Below are positions 49,501 through 63,025 of a stretch of 64,000 nucleotides of DNA, piece after piece; the first letter of the stretch is position 1, and every line of letters begins with the position of its first letter. The DNA is taken from the NCBI RefSeq assembly GCF_018691265.1, contig NW_024881301.1:13018752-13082751 (forward strand), in the 5' to 3' direction. Position numbers and translations under genes: made by a program. The notes beneath the pieces are model-generated. The model saw nothing but the letters and a program-made list of their open reading frames with translations. It was not told the DNA's origin and did not search any database. The stretch comes from Tyto alba. Its lineage: Eukaryota; Chordata; Aves; Strigiformes; Tytonidae.

Positions 49501-52500
49501 TACACATAATCATTTATCTGCTCTGGCCACACTAACAGTAAACCAGCTGCAAACACATGCAGATGACATGCTGAGTCTACTTCAAAGGCTTTTTACAATT
49601 CCTTAACTTCGACTCAAGCAGGGCAATGTGGGCACTAAGATAGACAGAAATCTTCCTTGGACAGCCATTTCTTAGGCTGGCATTGCACCTTGATTATCTC
49701 CTTTCAGAAAAGAAAAGCTGCTAATAATTAGCTGGTTTCATTGCTGTTATAATTAAGCTAGGCTACACATCTTGTATGATTAAATTTAATTTTCAAGCCT
49801 AAAGGATGGTAGAGAAGCAGTGGGGGAGAAGGTGGATCATAGGCTTTAGCTGGAATAATATGTGGAGCTGAGCAATTTAGCTAGAGGGCCATAAAATATC
49901 CGGAGGAAGGATGGGGAAGCTACTTCTCATGTTCAGCAGCTGTTTCAGACAACATGCTGGAAGTTTTCATGAGGGGCAGGCTGTCCTGCAGCTCTCAGTC
50001 ACCATCTGAGAGCTGCCCTGGAGGCAGAGGCACAGGAGGCGCACGGAGCAGTTAAAGGCTCCTGGTCTGCAAAGCCAGGAGCTGGGGTACACAGGAGCAA
50101 GCGGTATACCCACTGTGAGGTCCATGTCCCTGCTAAGCCTGCTCAGAAACTGTAATCTCACTTTGCAAACTTTCAGAGGGTTTGCCATGAGCATTTTGCA
50201 GCAGTGACGTGCACCCAGGCTCATATACACCATGTGCGACTGATGAATCAGCACTGACATATTTTAGGCTTGATGAATTTTCTTTTTTCCAGAGAGGTAA
50301 AAAGATTCCTTACAAACCTCTTTCAGCTGTAGTCCCAGTATATTTTCCATACTGGATACCTCTACAGAATTCTTATCTTACCAGAAACAAAGGTGCCACA
50401 AGGGTTGTGTACAAAGACAGGTAGCAAATAGGGCTGATACTTCTGGAGTGCAAATCCTAAAGAAACGTCATCACAAATATCTGTTGATTTTGGAGTCATC
50501 TAAAAATTACAACTGAGCTCAGCTTAATTTTTTGTTTGTTTGTTTGTTTGTTTCTAAAAAGAAAGAAAAAAGTGTAAGCCTTTATAAGAAAATTATGCTG
50601 TGCATGTATAAAACTTTCTGGGGTTGTAATTTTTCCAAAGTGCTTTGAGTTGAAAGTTGTTTTTCATTCAACAGCTACAGCTGTAACTCTAACTGTCTCT
50701 CCTAAATGTTATCCCTTTCAGGAAGCCTCTCATCCAGAGGACTGGCCTATTCAAATGGATTCAGAGTCATCCCCCACATCTTTTTGTTCTTCATTATGCA
50801 TATGCTGATGAGCTGAGGGTGGTGGCCAGGTGATAAATTGCTAGCAGGTGATGAATTGATAAATAACATGCTCATTAGTTAAAAGGCTTGTGGGAAGAAA
50901 GGACTGTGGACAACATGGGTTAGGGGAGGAAAGTGGTGTTGGTGTAAACTGATGAGTGCTCCTGTGGCCTATGATTAAAAAGAATAAGTCTTAATCTGGT
51001 TATATAAATGGATGTAGCATGTAGTTCATGCTGATTTTTGGAAAGGGTGGTTGGGCACTCCCACCATGGCTGGAAGTTTTTCTTCTTTAGCTCCTTATAC
51101 ATGTGAACTTTTCTGCTTAATTGTGCATAGATAAACTGCTGAGTTTGTGTGTATCTCTGTAAGACTGCACTGTTATACTCTTAAAATGAATAACAATGAG
51201 GTGTGCAATGGGGAAAAAAAAAGGCCTCTTTTTTGAGTAAAGCTCTGGGAGTATATTCTTTGATTTATGTTGACTCTCAGTATGGCTTGAGATGCAGTTT
51301 GAAATGTAAGGCCTTGCAGTTGTACAGCAGTACCACCTTCCACCTAAGTAAGGCTCTGATCTCCCCCATGTTGGAGAAGCTCTTAATTTTAATAAGACTG
51401 CAGGGTGCCCTAAGAATGATCTTACTTTCCCATCCAAGATCAAAGCATCACATGTGGTTGCTATGTTAGAATTTTAGTATAGAATTTTAGTAAAATCCCT
51501 GTAGACAAATGTTGCAATTTCTGGCAGTATCTTTCAGTTTAGGAGTTCTCAAGTCAGTACATTCTTTCCAATATGTGTGTGCTTGATGGAAGCTACCCCT
51601 TTGCCCTTGGTAAGCCAGACCTCACATTTAATGCCTATCAGAACTTAGTTCCTGAAAACTGGCCCCTGTGAGAAACACTTTTAATGATCTGGACTTTCCC
51701 AAATGAGGTAGATGCAAACAAGTCAATTCAATTACTTAAAGTAGCAGTTTTCCTATGTAGTAACTGATGATTTTTCTCTTGTCTAAAACAACTTCTGACA
51801 GAACTAGGAGGACTTGAAAATACTTCTGGTCAGTAGGGCTGGCAATCAGTATGAAATTATCCATGTGTTGGCTGGTATTGGAGTGAGACTGGTCTTGCTG
51901 TTGTTTTTGGCAACGCAAGCTACATATGTAAAGAGACAATACTGGAGTCAGACATAGATTTATGGATCCCTTGTGGCTGTCTCCACACCTATGAAAAGAA
52001 AATACATAGTATTAGTGATGACGTGCCAACTTTAGGAGCTGTTCCAGGTGTTGTCCCCAGAGCATCCAAGGGAGATAAGAGTTAAGTTTTTACTCCAGGA
52101 AACAGGAGAGCAAACACATGAAATATGTTAATCCCAGGCAGCCAACCTGTAAGGATGCTGTGCACAGAACAAGCCTACCAAGAAGTACAGCAGATATTTT
52201 GGGGCTTTCACAGTTTGTTCTGCAGTAGGAGATTAATATAGACTTTTGCATTGTGTCTACAATACAAGGCTGGGACCAGGTAACCAGCTTCCCCTTTCTA
52301 TAGTTTTCCCACTGCAGTGAGTGTAGCCTCGAAGAGTTTGTACCATCTGCAGTGGACAATGATAAAATAGTCCAAGACACAAAACTATTCATGTAGCTAT
52401 TGAAGATTTGTTACTTGACAGCAAACGCTCTTTGTTAAAGTCTGTGTGTCAATGGCTCACCAGAGGAAGGAATGCTCACTTCCAAGCGAGTGGCTTTGAA

Positions 52501-52886
52501 GGCCTATCACTACAAAATTTTGGCAACATTCACACTTTGAATGTGTGGTGACGCTGGTATTTTATGCTCAAAGCTATTTTAGTGCTGCAGGCAGCTGTAT
52601 TTCAAATTGTTTGGGCCTGGAGAAGAACTGCAAGTAGTAATATATTAATGTAAATTACAAGATACTTCTGAATATCTGTGCCTAGGAAACATCGTTGGTA
52701 GAGTGAGTGGGAAGTGGGACTGAGGACTTGTAACAACAAACTTTCCAGACAGTCTTTTGTATCATTCCAACAAAGGTTCACTACTGCTAGCTTTCATTAA
52801 CAGTGGCTACTTGCTGGTAGTGTACACCACCATCTTAAATCCCTTCAAAGACCTTTGAGTGAGCTGCAGTTTGGAGGGAGGCTTTC
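46569..52886. other. non-coding unique sequence, no gene seen
   Basis: AT-rich DNA with a (TTTG)n run at 50531-50553 and a short direct duplication AGAATTTTAGTA at about 51468-51492. The 140-codon frame at 49184-49606 plus has no recognisable domain; frames of this size are expected by chance a few times in this window. A patch at about 49720-49800 is rich in ATTTAATTT/ATAATTAAG steps. Confidence 0.5.
50531..50553. repeat. (TTTG)n microsatellite
   Basis: Five TTTG units with T-rich margins. Confidence 0.9.
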
Positions 52887-52911
52887 TTTTTTTTTTTTTT
52901 TTTTTTTTTTT
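52887..52911. repeat. poly-T tract (T25)
   Basis: Twenty-five T residues followed by ATTATTAGA. No retroposon body was recognised on the minus strand side. Confidence 0.9.
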
Positions 52912-55900
52912 ATTATTAGAACAGTGGAGAGAACTGGAAGCAGAGAAGGTAATAAAATAGACAAGCTTTTTGGGTCATCCAAGATCATCTTCAGCTGAAA
53001 ATTAGAAGCAGGAGCATCAGACTAAGAATGAGGTAAAAACTATCGCTTTGAGTATGAAAGGACAGAAAAGAGTTTCTAACCCATCCTGAAGGTTGCCAGC
53101 CCCTTGCTTAGTACAGGAGCTTTCCTGAAAAATCTGGATTACATTGTGGGGCCACCCTCTGAACCAAGACACTTGTAACAATACAGTCTGTGCTGTAAAG
53201 GCAGAAATAACAGTATACAGAAGGGATAGGAATAAATTCTCAGTAGCAGAGGAGGTGGGGACTTTTCCAAGCTGTGCAAAACCCATGCTGGGGAATGTCT
53301 CCATATATCTCTATCTTTTGGTGAAAATACCATTTTGAGAATTTCCTGATCTTTTCTCATCCACAGAGTCTTATCCATCCCACCACTTGGCTGGGATGCA
53401 CAGCTGTTTAGGAGGCCACTGAGAAATTATACCAGTGAATTGATTGGAGGCCTTTAAAAATTCCCACTAGAAAGCATAAACCAGCCCTGTGCCTGAGCTA
53501 ATGGGCCGTACCTATGTTAGCAAGGTTCTACTTCTTCCAGTCCAAAATCTCTGTTGAGCTCACACCTACCTCCCCAGCCTGGATCTAGCTTGGGGACCCA
53601 GGTGTGGGATCCCATCATGTGGTATAGATGAGCCTGGTTTATCCCGTGTGTCGGCCAGTCTTTGACTATAGGAATACTGACTGGTTTTGTAAAATCTGGC
53701 CCATCTTTATTAAAAATACCCTGAATTATCCTGTCTTCCTGTGCTTAAGGGTTCTCCTGATATGACTTCTTAGAAGATCATGTCCTTAAAACTTAGGTAA
53801 GTAGTAGGGACATATGAGGATAGATTACCTATAAATACTTACATAATCCTGGGGTTAGTAGCCTTGTGGATGCATATCCACATAAACCAAACCTATCCCT
53901 GAGGGTTATGAGTAGCTCATGAAAGTAAACAGAATAATAGCAGCAGGCAGTGATCTGGTAGTCTGTACAAGGTGAGATTTCTTCTGCCCCTCCTCCCCCC
54001 TAGGTTTCCTCAATGTAAAATATATATCCACAGTAGTATTTTGCTGTTTTCATCAACAGTTCAACTATCTTTGCTTTCAGTTGGCTTAAATTAAAAATTT
54101 TTGTTAATAACTTACATTTTGAGTAGATGTCACCATTTTTCTTTAATTATGAGATCTACAAAATCTTGATATCATTATAAATCCAATGCAAGGAAAAGCC
54201 TCCTCTGACATTTGCTCAGAGTATTTCAAAGAAAACATAGTTATTGCAATAGCAGTTGATCCAAAATACTTCACATGTGCAAAAGCTTAGCTGAAGAAAG
54301 AACAAATCATACATATAAAGACTGGATATCTATAAAAATAGGCATATAACTTGACCATTTAAACTCCTAATCATGAGTTTAAGTAGTAAGCTCTAGCTCA
54401 TTTTCTTTTCCCACTATTTCATCTGCAGATTTATGGGTATAAGGTCTAGAAGAGAGATGCAATTTGTGTGTGCTATCCTGCTTCATCTGGCCTTTTAAAA
54501 AGGCTCACACCAATGTGGTTATCTTTTGGGATGGCACATCTTCATATGGTGGGAATAATTTGTTTCCTTTTAAAGTATTTTTATTTTGTGGCTCTATATT
54601 GGTGTTTTAGAGAAGTGCCTTGAAAGTATACTGTTGGCAGGACATGGTTAACTTTTTCAGTATATTATTACTTAATCAAGGCTGGAACTTGCTAGATAAA
54701 TGGTGTAATGTATGCCTATACCATGTCTCTGAGCCTTTTAAATGTATTGTAACTTAATGCTAACAATCAATAGTATAGTAGTTCTGGTATTTGGAATTTA
54801 AGTGTTGGAAGATTTGGCTTTTTTACTGGATTCACTAGAAAGTTAAGAACTATGTGCCAGAACTGAATTTTCTGATCAAGTTTAGGTTTTATTTTAAGAA
54901 GTCTATGTTGACTTCATGCTGAGGTCTACATGCACACAAATCAGCGCATCGGGAGCTTTGTCCTGTGTGGTAGCCCCAGATGGCTTCCCTGCCGTGTGGC
55001 GAGTGTGTGGGTGCCTCACCCTGTGCAAAAACTGCCCGTGACCCACATGTGGACGAGCAACCATTGCTCTCCAATGCTGTTTTGCCTCAGGATGCTGAAA
55101 TAGAGCTGAGTGGGGGGTCCTGGCCCAGGAGTGGGTGGTGGTTAGTCAGCTCTGTGGCAGGATGGAGGTAAGGAGCTGGGAGGCTGCTGGATGCTACTTG
55201 GGAAGCTGGGGATGGCTGCTGTTGCTGGTAAAGTACTTTGATATGGCATTGCTTAAGTGAAAGATTTCCAAATCTATGTGTCCAGTAAAAGGACATGTTA
55301 ATGGATCCTAGGATGTAATTAGCCTTACTGAATGGATCAAAGTGCTTATTTGCTACAGCCATGCTAAAATCCTGCAAGCCACAGCCACACTTAACACAGT
55401 TTGAGTATTTCATACCTTTCTGGTTTTAGTTTAGGCTGTCTTCTTATCTGCATCCAGCTGGGACACATGAGTGTAAACAGATCAGTTTGTCTCTAAGGAT
55501 CTGATTCCAGAAAACTGGGAGAGCCAGTTCAGTCCAAAAACACTGTCTGTAGAAACGAAGATTTTGACACTCGTATTAAGTTGACCAATCCTATATTGCT
55601 TCTGTTTCCTCTCTGCTGTTTTTCTTGGGTAAGCAGATAATTTTTATGGAACAAAGCCTAATTTGTTGAATGGATTCTAACATTTCCAACAGATCCTAGT
55701 TTTAAAAACAAGAAATTGTCTATTCCAAAGTAATGCAGGTATTCACAAACTTATTTCACTGAAAGTCAATGTGATTGAAGACTTCAGCTTTAAGAAATGG
55801 TAGTTATAAAAGAAATGGTTCTTGAAAACTTTGCCCTCATACTTTCTTATTAATGTTCTCCCAGAAGACTGCTAATAAACTGAGGACCACAAGTACTCAT

Positions 55901-56948
55901 TGACTTAACTTTTCAAGAGTTATACCTATGTGCTAGACACCTAGATATGTTGCTGCCAGAGATCTACAGCCAAAGCAAATCTGGCTGTAACTGCCATAAA
56001 AGCCAACTCTCAACTCCAGTGTGGCTCACAAGACTGTTATGATGTTCATATTTCCTGTAGTTTGGTCAAGCACCTGGCCTAGGCAGTTTAGGTGCTCAGC
56101 AGATGACAGATCTGTAGAGACACAATGCTGGAAAATGTCAGCACTTGGAATAGGGACAAAGCAAGTTTGGGATTAGGAAGCTGATGGAGGTGCTGATGCC
56201 TGATGATGAAGCAAGCACCAATTTTTGTGCTTTTCAGGTTCGTGTTTCAGGCAGCTGTATGGTTCATGCTACTTGTGAAGAAAAGCAACAGATTGGTTCT
56301 GCCTCTTACTGGGAAAGGCACACGAAGAGTAAAATATCAATGGTCATTATACATAGAGGTGTGCAGCCGTGCTCTGTATTACTGTGGTGAAGTTCACTGA
56401 AACAAACTTACTGACTGCAGATATATATCTGCTGAGCACTGAGTCCCTGCCTTCAGGCAATCGGATCACAGTCTTCAGGATAACTACTACTCTCTAGTTA
56501 TCCTTGAGTAAGTAGCTCTTCACTCCTCTTTTGGATAATAAATGACTAAGATTAGTGGGACATCCAATTACTGCTTGGAGTACAGTCAAAATAATCTTCC
56601 CACTGCCTTACTTTGAATCCCACTTCTTTCTCTGCTTTATCTAAAATGCCTGCTCCCTACATTTTGAGGTCTCTGCTAGGCAGGCACACTGTATGCGTCA
56701 GATCTCTTCAGCATGCCAACACATCTATCCCCTTTGCTCAGCCATTAGTGACAGGATACCATCCACTTCTCCCATCCTGCTGCTGTTACTTCCTTCGGCA
56801 CAGCCTTTTATAAAAATAACATACTTCCTGACCTTTCCCAAAGAAGTCTGCAGCCTGCTGTGTTTGTCTGTAGTTAACTCAAAGCACTCTGGAACAGTGG
56901 GGTCTGAGTCCCATTTGGTGGGGTTTTTGGGTTTCTTTGTTTGGTTGG

Positions 56949-56969
56949 TTTTTTTTTTTTTTTTTTTTT
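56949..56969. repeat. poly-T tract (T21)
   Basis: Twenty-one T residues preceded by GGTTGG repeats of the TTTGG kind. Homopolymer only. Confidence 0.9.
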
Positions 56970-57117
56970 GACAGTACAGTGAGATTTATGTACAAATTGG
57001 GATATTAATGAGATGCATCTTAAATTCTTGACTGTAAAATTATTAAATTCATGCATTCAGTAATGTCACTCAAAACCAGGGAGCTCAGATACTACCTTTG
57101 CATTGATTCAGACTGTC

Positions 57118-57131
57118 AAAAAAAAAAAAAA
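57118..57131. repeat. poly-A tract (A14)
   Basis: Fourteen A residues, only about 150 bases from a T21 run, so the two could pair as an inverted homopolymer pair. Confidence 0.85.
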
Positions 57132-58376
57132 GGCATTTAGGGAGAAAAGAAGTCTGGGTAGTTCTATGGTTAGCACAGATGCTTGTATTTGAAATAAAAT
57201 GTGATGGCTGTCACTTAAAATGTCTTCATGTTTCTGAGGCCAGGTGTGACCTCTTCTGTTACTAATGGGAATGCAGAGGCAGGTCAGTCATGGCATTAGA
57301 AGCTGCTTGGGGTTACCCCCATTACCTGCCCAAGTGTGTTGGGGTGGAGGTGCACCATCATGATATGATGATGTCATAACCAAAAAATATACTAGGGTTT
57401 GTAGTATAATTTCTTTTCCCCTTACTCCTTCTATTCACCTCTTTCCCAAAGCAGGGTTTTTACTGATAACATGGTGAGAATCATACATGCTGAATTTAAT
57501 TGTAGTTAAGAGATGTAATGTGATGGTTTGGATAACTACTACACATATTTTGGAAGATAGCCCTAGCATGGAAACCTACAGACTGGAGATATGTGCATGC
57601 ATCTGCTGTGGTATCTCACTAGCTCAAACTGCTTGTTTGCTAATAGCAGAGACTTTTGTCTGGTGTAAAATGTTCAATTTTATCTTTGTTCAGCCACTGC
57701 AGGCAGACTGTGATACCGTCATTCACATTGTGCACTACACTACGCTTGTTCTTTGACAGACACTAGAACACCTCTCTGCCAGTGAAATTCCCCCTAAAAT
57801 CTGTTCCTTATTCTTCAGATAACCCCGTTGCCATCTGTAGATTACTCACGAGGTCATTTATTCAGTTTAAGTGAGGGTGGGGTGGCAGAATCTGGCATTT
57901 GGAATATCTTTATATAATAAATGGAAAAGGCAGTGGATGCATTTGAAGAGATGCACTGTTAATCTTCTGTATGTGAAGGGGCTTGCTTCAGACTGCGTTT
58001 GTTTCTTGGCAGCAGAGGACAAAGTGTGGGTGTGACAGCCGCTGGTGCAGGGGCTGAGGTTAAGGCTGCAGAGCTCTGTGTGGGCAATGTCATCCCATCA
58101 CGAGGTTCTGGGGGAAATGCATCAGTCAGCTGAGCTGCAGGTGTTTGAGCCTAAGCAGATTCCTGGAGATAATTAAATATTTTAGTTACAACATTTTTTT
58201 TTATCTTTCTAGATAAATACAATACTAGGTCAAGCTGCTTGTGTTTAGTTTCCCTATAGAGTGCCGTAGATCTTGCAAGAGTAAGCATGTTCTCAAATTT
58301 GTGAGACTGAGAATATGACTGAGGACTAAAGGTAAGAAGAGTGCACACCTGCACAGTTTTCTGAATGAAGCTGTTA

Positions 58377-58390
58377 TTTTTTTTTTTTTT
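58377..58390. repeat. poly-T tract (T14)
   Basis: Fourteen T residues followed by CCC. Homopolymer only. Confidence 0.85.
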
Positions 58391-60764
58391 CCCACTGATT
58401 AAAGCCATATAGTATGTATCGATGTGACAGCAGAACTAAACTCAGGTGGAAAAGTATCCTGGGCCAGAATCTAATTTTGTTTGTGTCAGTGGATATGTGG
58501 GGTATTCCAAATGATTTCAGTGAAAGACACTTGGGGATCAACAGAATTGAGATCAGGATGTGAGCTGTGAACTTCCATCTTTGCATCACTCCTCCCTCTG
58601 ACTTGAAGTTGATTTGGGGGGCTCTTGCTTTGATAGCACTGGTTTTTACACACAGAGAATCTGTTATCAGGCCTGACCAGCCCTTTTAAGCCAGAGGCAG
58701 TGCACCTTGGATGTGCTCAGCAGTACTCTAGGGACACACCACATGGTGGGACCTAGCAGACTGAACCTCCAGAATCTCCACAATCTTTCCATAGTGCAGC
58801 AATAAAAAACACCTCACAAAGTAGCACATTGAATGCTACAGTTTACTAATTTTATGACCTTTTCATATTTTAAAACATATGACCAGTGTGACCTAAGACC
58901 ACTCATAACACTGAGGAATGGGGCAGTAACACTCCCTCTTACATCCCTAAGCCTTCTGGGGGTTGAATGTGTAGGAGTAGGGAAGTTTGCTCATCCCTTG
59001 CCCTCACCCTCCTGGAGGAACCGAGCAAGGAGAGCCCTGCCCCTTCCCACAGCCCCTGCAGCTCAGTTGAGCTGTGTCAATTCTCCTTCCCAGCAACACA
59101 ATCCATGAGTAGGAGGGTGAAGAGCAGGGTCAGTGCTATTCCTTGAGACAGGTTGCCTTTCCCAACACAATGCTACCTGTCTGCACCATACACTGAGCAA
59201 CTGTAGCTAGGCCAGATCCAACAACATGATGTGCTAGTGCATCTCACCCCCAAATTCCAAGCAGCAAAGCAAGCATCCTTAATAAGCAGGTAGCTCTAAC
59301 TAGACATAAACATACAACACCGCTTGTCGTCTCTATCTTGCATTTAGGCAATATGAGATATAGCTTTTAAAAACCCAACCAACCAACCCTGCAGTTAAAG
59401 CTGAGAAGCTTCCTGCTTATCCTGTATAGAAGACAGCTGGTTTTCAAAAGTAATTTTCCTAGCCTTCGATCCATTTAGAAGCTTCGGACAATGGATGCTT
59501 TCAGCACCCAATACATGCATGTGGTATTTTTGAGCAGACTGCTTGCTTATGAATTGCTGCATTACAAAAAAAGCTGGGTAACTGGAGCAACTCCATGTAG
59601 TAAGGCTTTCAAACAATCTATATATGGAGAGAGATGTCGTGGTGACCTGAGCTTCAGTGGCAGCAGCAGGGGAGCGGAAAGGTGTTGCATGTTTCTCTGT
59701 CTTAAGTCCAGATTCTGACCAACCCCTGTGTGGGTCCTGGTATTCAATGTGGAGCTGTCCCCAGTCCCAGCTGGGTACATCACATATTTTCTTTCCAGCC
59801 CTGTGGTCTGGGGGAGGGAAGACTGTGGACTGAGTGTAACTGGGATTAGAATTTGGCCCTTAAATGGCTTTATTTAACTGTGGGAAAATGATAGTATTGC
59901 CAACCAGCCAAGTAGAGAAAGTACTGAAATACCATCACACTAAACACCTCCTTCATTTCAAAGCAGAGGAAGGCCTTTGTGTTGGAAATCCCATTCTCCT
60001 GACCAAAATAGAATATGGCATGGCAACCTTCCCTTTTTTGGTTCTTTTCAGGTGCTTAAATGCTGTATGTTATGGGTATATGTAGGAAATTTTTCTACAC
60101 TGTCTATAGACTTATTTTCATTCATCCATGCATACTGAAGTGTGGGCATATTGAAGTTCAGGACTGACCCCAGTGTTTCTGTGGTTCTGCGTTTTCCATA
60201 TGATGTGGTTTTGAAAAATACTAGTAAATCCTTGTAGAAATCTTTTGTTTCTAACCGCAGCTCGTGGATATTCTCCAGGAAGAATGGCAAAAGTTGTTCT
60301 GAACTTCCTCCTCCTGCTTTCTATTAAAGATTGGTTGATCCTTCTTGGTTTATCTTGTATTTGATCTATGGTGTTGGGACAAGTCTGTTCTATATACATA
60401 TAATCAAGTCTTTTCACCAAACTTCCCCATGGCATATTCCAGCATAGATTAACAATGGCCACTTCAGGCACAACCCACGTGTGGTAGTTGTGGGTAGCAA
60501 ACAAGATGTTAAACATCTCCTACAGAGAGAATCACAGGACCAGCTGCAGTCTCATTAAGTCTCTTGTACTTTCTCATTCTGATTTTGTCCATTTAAATTC
60601 CCCTGAAGAGGGAGTATCAGCTTTCCAGAAGAGAAGAAACATTGACTACTTAGTGGGCAACAGCTGAAAGCTATCATTTTTAATCTTATAATTTCTTTTG
60701 ACATTGGATGCTTACACTGGAAGACACATTTTTCACTACAAACTATTTCTATTTTTCTTTGTAG

Positions 60765-60823
60765 AGAAAATGAAATGATTAAAGCAGGAGCTATTCCCAG
60801 TTTACAATCACTTCTTCAAGATG
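60765..60823 (+). CDS. probable internal exon (or fossil exon) encoding part of an armadillo repeat
   Basis: A strong acceptor (CTATTTTTCTTTGTAG) precedes this 59-base segment and a moderate donor (GATG followed by GTAATAAT) ends it. In the frame beginning at the second base it encodes the 19 residues ENEMIKAGAIPSLQSLLQD. This fits the armadillo (ARM) repeat core, in which an N/E-rich helix is followed by 'I..AGAIP.L..LL'. Both exon boundaries split codons (one base at each end). ARM repeats form superhelical protein-binding surfaces in catenins, importins and several ciliary proteins; I cannot say which gene this belongs to. No further ARM exon was found nearby, so it is either a lone exon between large introns or a remnant. 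If the donor were skipped, the frame would end at a TGA 13 bases beyond it. Confidence 0.55.
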
Positions 60824-61147
60824 GTAATAATAATTGACCTCAGGTTAGTCTCTCTATAAATTATATTTGAAATTGTGTAAATTGCAAACAGGCGCAGCCA
60901 GGCTGTCCCCAAAACATATTTTCCAAGAGAGAAAGTTACGTCAGGTTTGAGCAAGACATGGAGCGATACTTGCTTTGGTTCTTAAATGCTGGTGTGTTAA
61001 ACTGAAATCAAACACTTGTGTCCCATATGTGACAAGTATAATGTTTTGCTAGTCATTAACAAGAAAAGTATTATGGTTAATCTGAGGCTTTTCTAAATCC
61101 TTCTTTTGGCAATTATGCTACAGAAGGGAGCAGCTGAAATAATAATA
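60824..61147. other. non-coding, putative intron sequence
   Basis: AT-rich DNA between the armadillo-like exon and the retroposon relic. No open frame or repeat was recognised. Confidence 0.5.
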
Positions 61148-61400
61148 AAACTTTATACTTACAGGGAACTTTCATCTGGGAATATCAAAATAATTTATAA
61201 GCCTAGTTAAGTCTATCTTGGTATTTTTCTAGGATACTGCTTTCCTGTGGCAATTGGTAAGCAAGTAATTTTATCCTGGTTTATCAGAAGGGTGAACTGG
61301 GGCACAGAAAGGGAAAACAACTTGTTCAGGGCTACTGCAGCATATCATGGGGGATTAGCCAAGATTCATGCGCACACAGGTGGGTTTTGCATTGCCCTAC
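61148..61400 (+). mobile_element. relic of an ancient L3/CR1-like LINE 3' region
   Basis: Several ordered hallmarks are recognisable despite divergence: CTTTATACTTACAGGGAAC, TTTCATCTGGGAATATCAAA, ATAATTTATAAGCCTAGTTA, then GTGAACTGGGGCACAGAAAG and ACAACTTGTTCAGGGCTACT. These parallel the old amniote layout 'tactttcatc..ctcaaag.actttataa...aaactgaggcacagagagg...acttgcccaaggtcac'. The open frame at 61247-61540 lies in this relic and is not a gene. Confidence 0.7.
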
Positions 61401-63025
61401 TCATGACAGGTCTGGGTTATTTTCTGATTTCTGACAGTAGGGATTTTTTCACTGCCAAGAGCCTTTCCCTTATCAGTGCTGAGTATCCAAGTTCTAACGA
61501 TCTACCTCCAGCTGCTGGTAGCTGCTTGCCTCCCTCTTAATTTCAGTAATTCCCAAGGGTCACTTGGTAAGTTCCCTTTAGATGCCCAAGCTGCTCTCTT
61601 TTTCACACCAGAAAGTTGGGTTCCATAGTGGGCAATGCCCATCCTGAGTGAGGACCCCAGCTGGGACATGGAGCACCCAAGTGACAGACTCCCAAAGAGA
61701 CACATTTACTGAGGAGGCAGAGATGGTTCTGATGAAGCCTTGGAGCATCTTCTTGTTCCTAATAAGCATCCCAAGGTACCCGAGCACAGCAATCCTTCGA
61801 TTAGAAGTGATAAAGGTCCATCTCATGATGCTAAACCCATATAGGAGAAGAAAGGATGAAGTCTCCCCGCCAGTTTAATATAAGATCACTTCATTACATC
61901 TGTGTTTAGGAGCACCCAAAATCCTAGGGAGTCTGTCAGCCACTTGAGATGCGTGCCTTCAAGATCTATAGAGTGGCTCTGATCTGTGAGATCTTTGTCT
62001 CTTTCTTGAAACAAACTGATCTCTTTCTCCAAACAGCTCATTTCTGTCTGGAGCCACAAATACATCTCTAACAAGAAGATATTTTCAGAGGCTATAAATT
62101 AAACAGCTTTTCCTCATTAAAGGAGGAATTCCCCATCTTTCATGGCAGAGGCTGTAAAAGCACAAGGATACTCCCTGTGCTAACCCCAGGTCTCTGTGAA
62201 TAGTCCAGGCTGGATCTGAAGCGGAATAAGTGTTATATGCTCCTGAGAGAGAAATCTTCTGGTGGTGCTTATTTCTGTTGCCCATGTGAAATCTAACTGG
62301 AAAAACTCTAACTCGGAAATCTAAATCTGTAAGTTCATAATAAACCTTTAGGCAGGTGCCAGTACATAGTCCTATAGACACTTGCAAGAAGATTATGATC
62401 TCTACTTGTTCAGCTTTCTGTGTGTTGGGCAGAAAGCTTTCAAAGGAACAAATCAAGGGGTGAAAGAAAGAACTCTGCATTGTAGCTTTTTGTGTGTCTG
62501 ATAACAGGATTATTATTTTTTTTGACGGAAGTTCCAATAATATTTTAAAAAGCACCTTTTCCTTTCTGGGATGCAGTGTATGAGGCTTTCATTATAGGCA
62601 TAATGAAGATTTTTTTCACTCTATGCCGTTCATTTTGTTTCACTATCTCCCTTCTCCTTAAGAGGTACCTTCTTGCTACAGTTTATAGCAGACTTTTGGG
62701 CAGGAGACATGGTTTAGAGAGTACAGTGTAAGACTCTGGAAACCTGCTGGAGCATGGGAACTGTTCTGGGACATTAGCACTTCTGCAGGATCAATGAGCT
62801 GATTGTTCAGGTAAGGGAGCACTGAAAAATAAGCACTTGCCTCTGAAAAGCTTGATTTAGATTATGTACCCCAGTTATAAGAAATCTCAAAATAAAAAAT
62901 ACCTTTTGTTTAGCTGGAATGTACCACACTGCTAGTTCAAACCCCTGAAATGTCACTACTCCATCAAAGAAAAGGGAAATCATGTATCTGCCTAGCTTGT
63001 ACTCAAGCACACTCATGTTTGGTTG
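61401..63025. other. non-coding, no gene seen
   Basis: The 156-codon frame at 62085-62555 on the minus strand is the longest non-repeat frame in the window, but its translation has no motif that I know and no splice or codon-use support. Nothing else was recognised. Confidence 0.45.

Larger units (their letters stand above)
52912..60764. other. non-coding unique sequence with homopolymer tracts
   Basis: AT-rich DNA with poly-T at 56949-56969 and 58377-58390 and poly-A at 57118-57131. On the minus strand 60048-60516 carries two overlapping open frames (132 and 80 codons) after a CTCTCTGTAG acceptor-like sequence; neither translation shows a motif that I know. No other feature was recognised. 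Confidence 0.45.

Noticed and set aside
49184..49606. 140-codon open frame
   Set aside because: No domain recognised and composition like flanking non-coding DNA.
62085..62555. 156-codon minus-strand open frame
   Set aside because: Longest non-repeat frame, but without motif, splice or codon-use support; length is compatible with chance in 128 kb of two-strand sequence.
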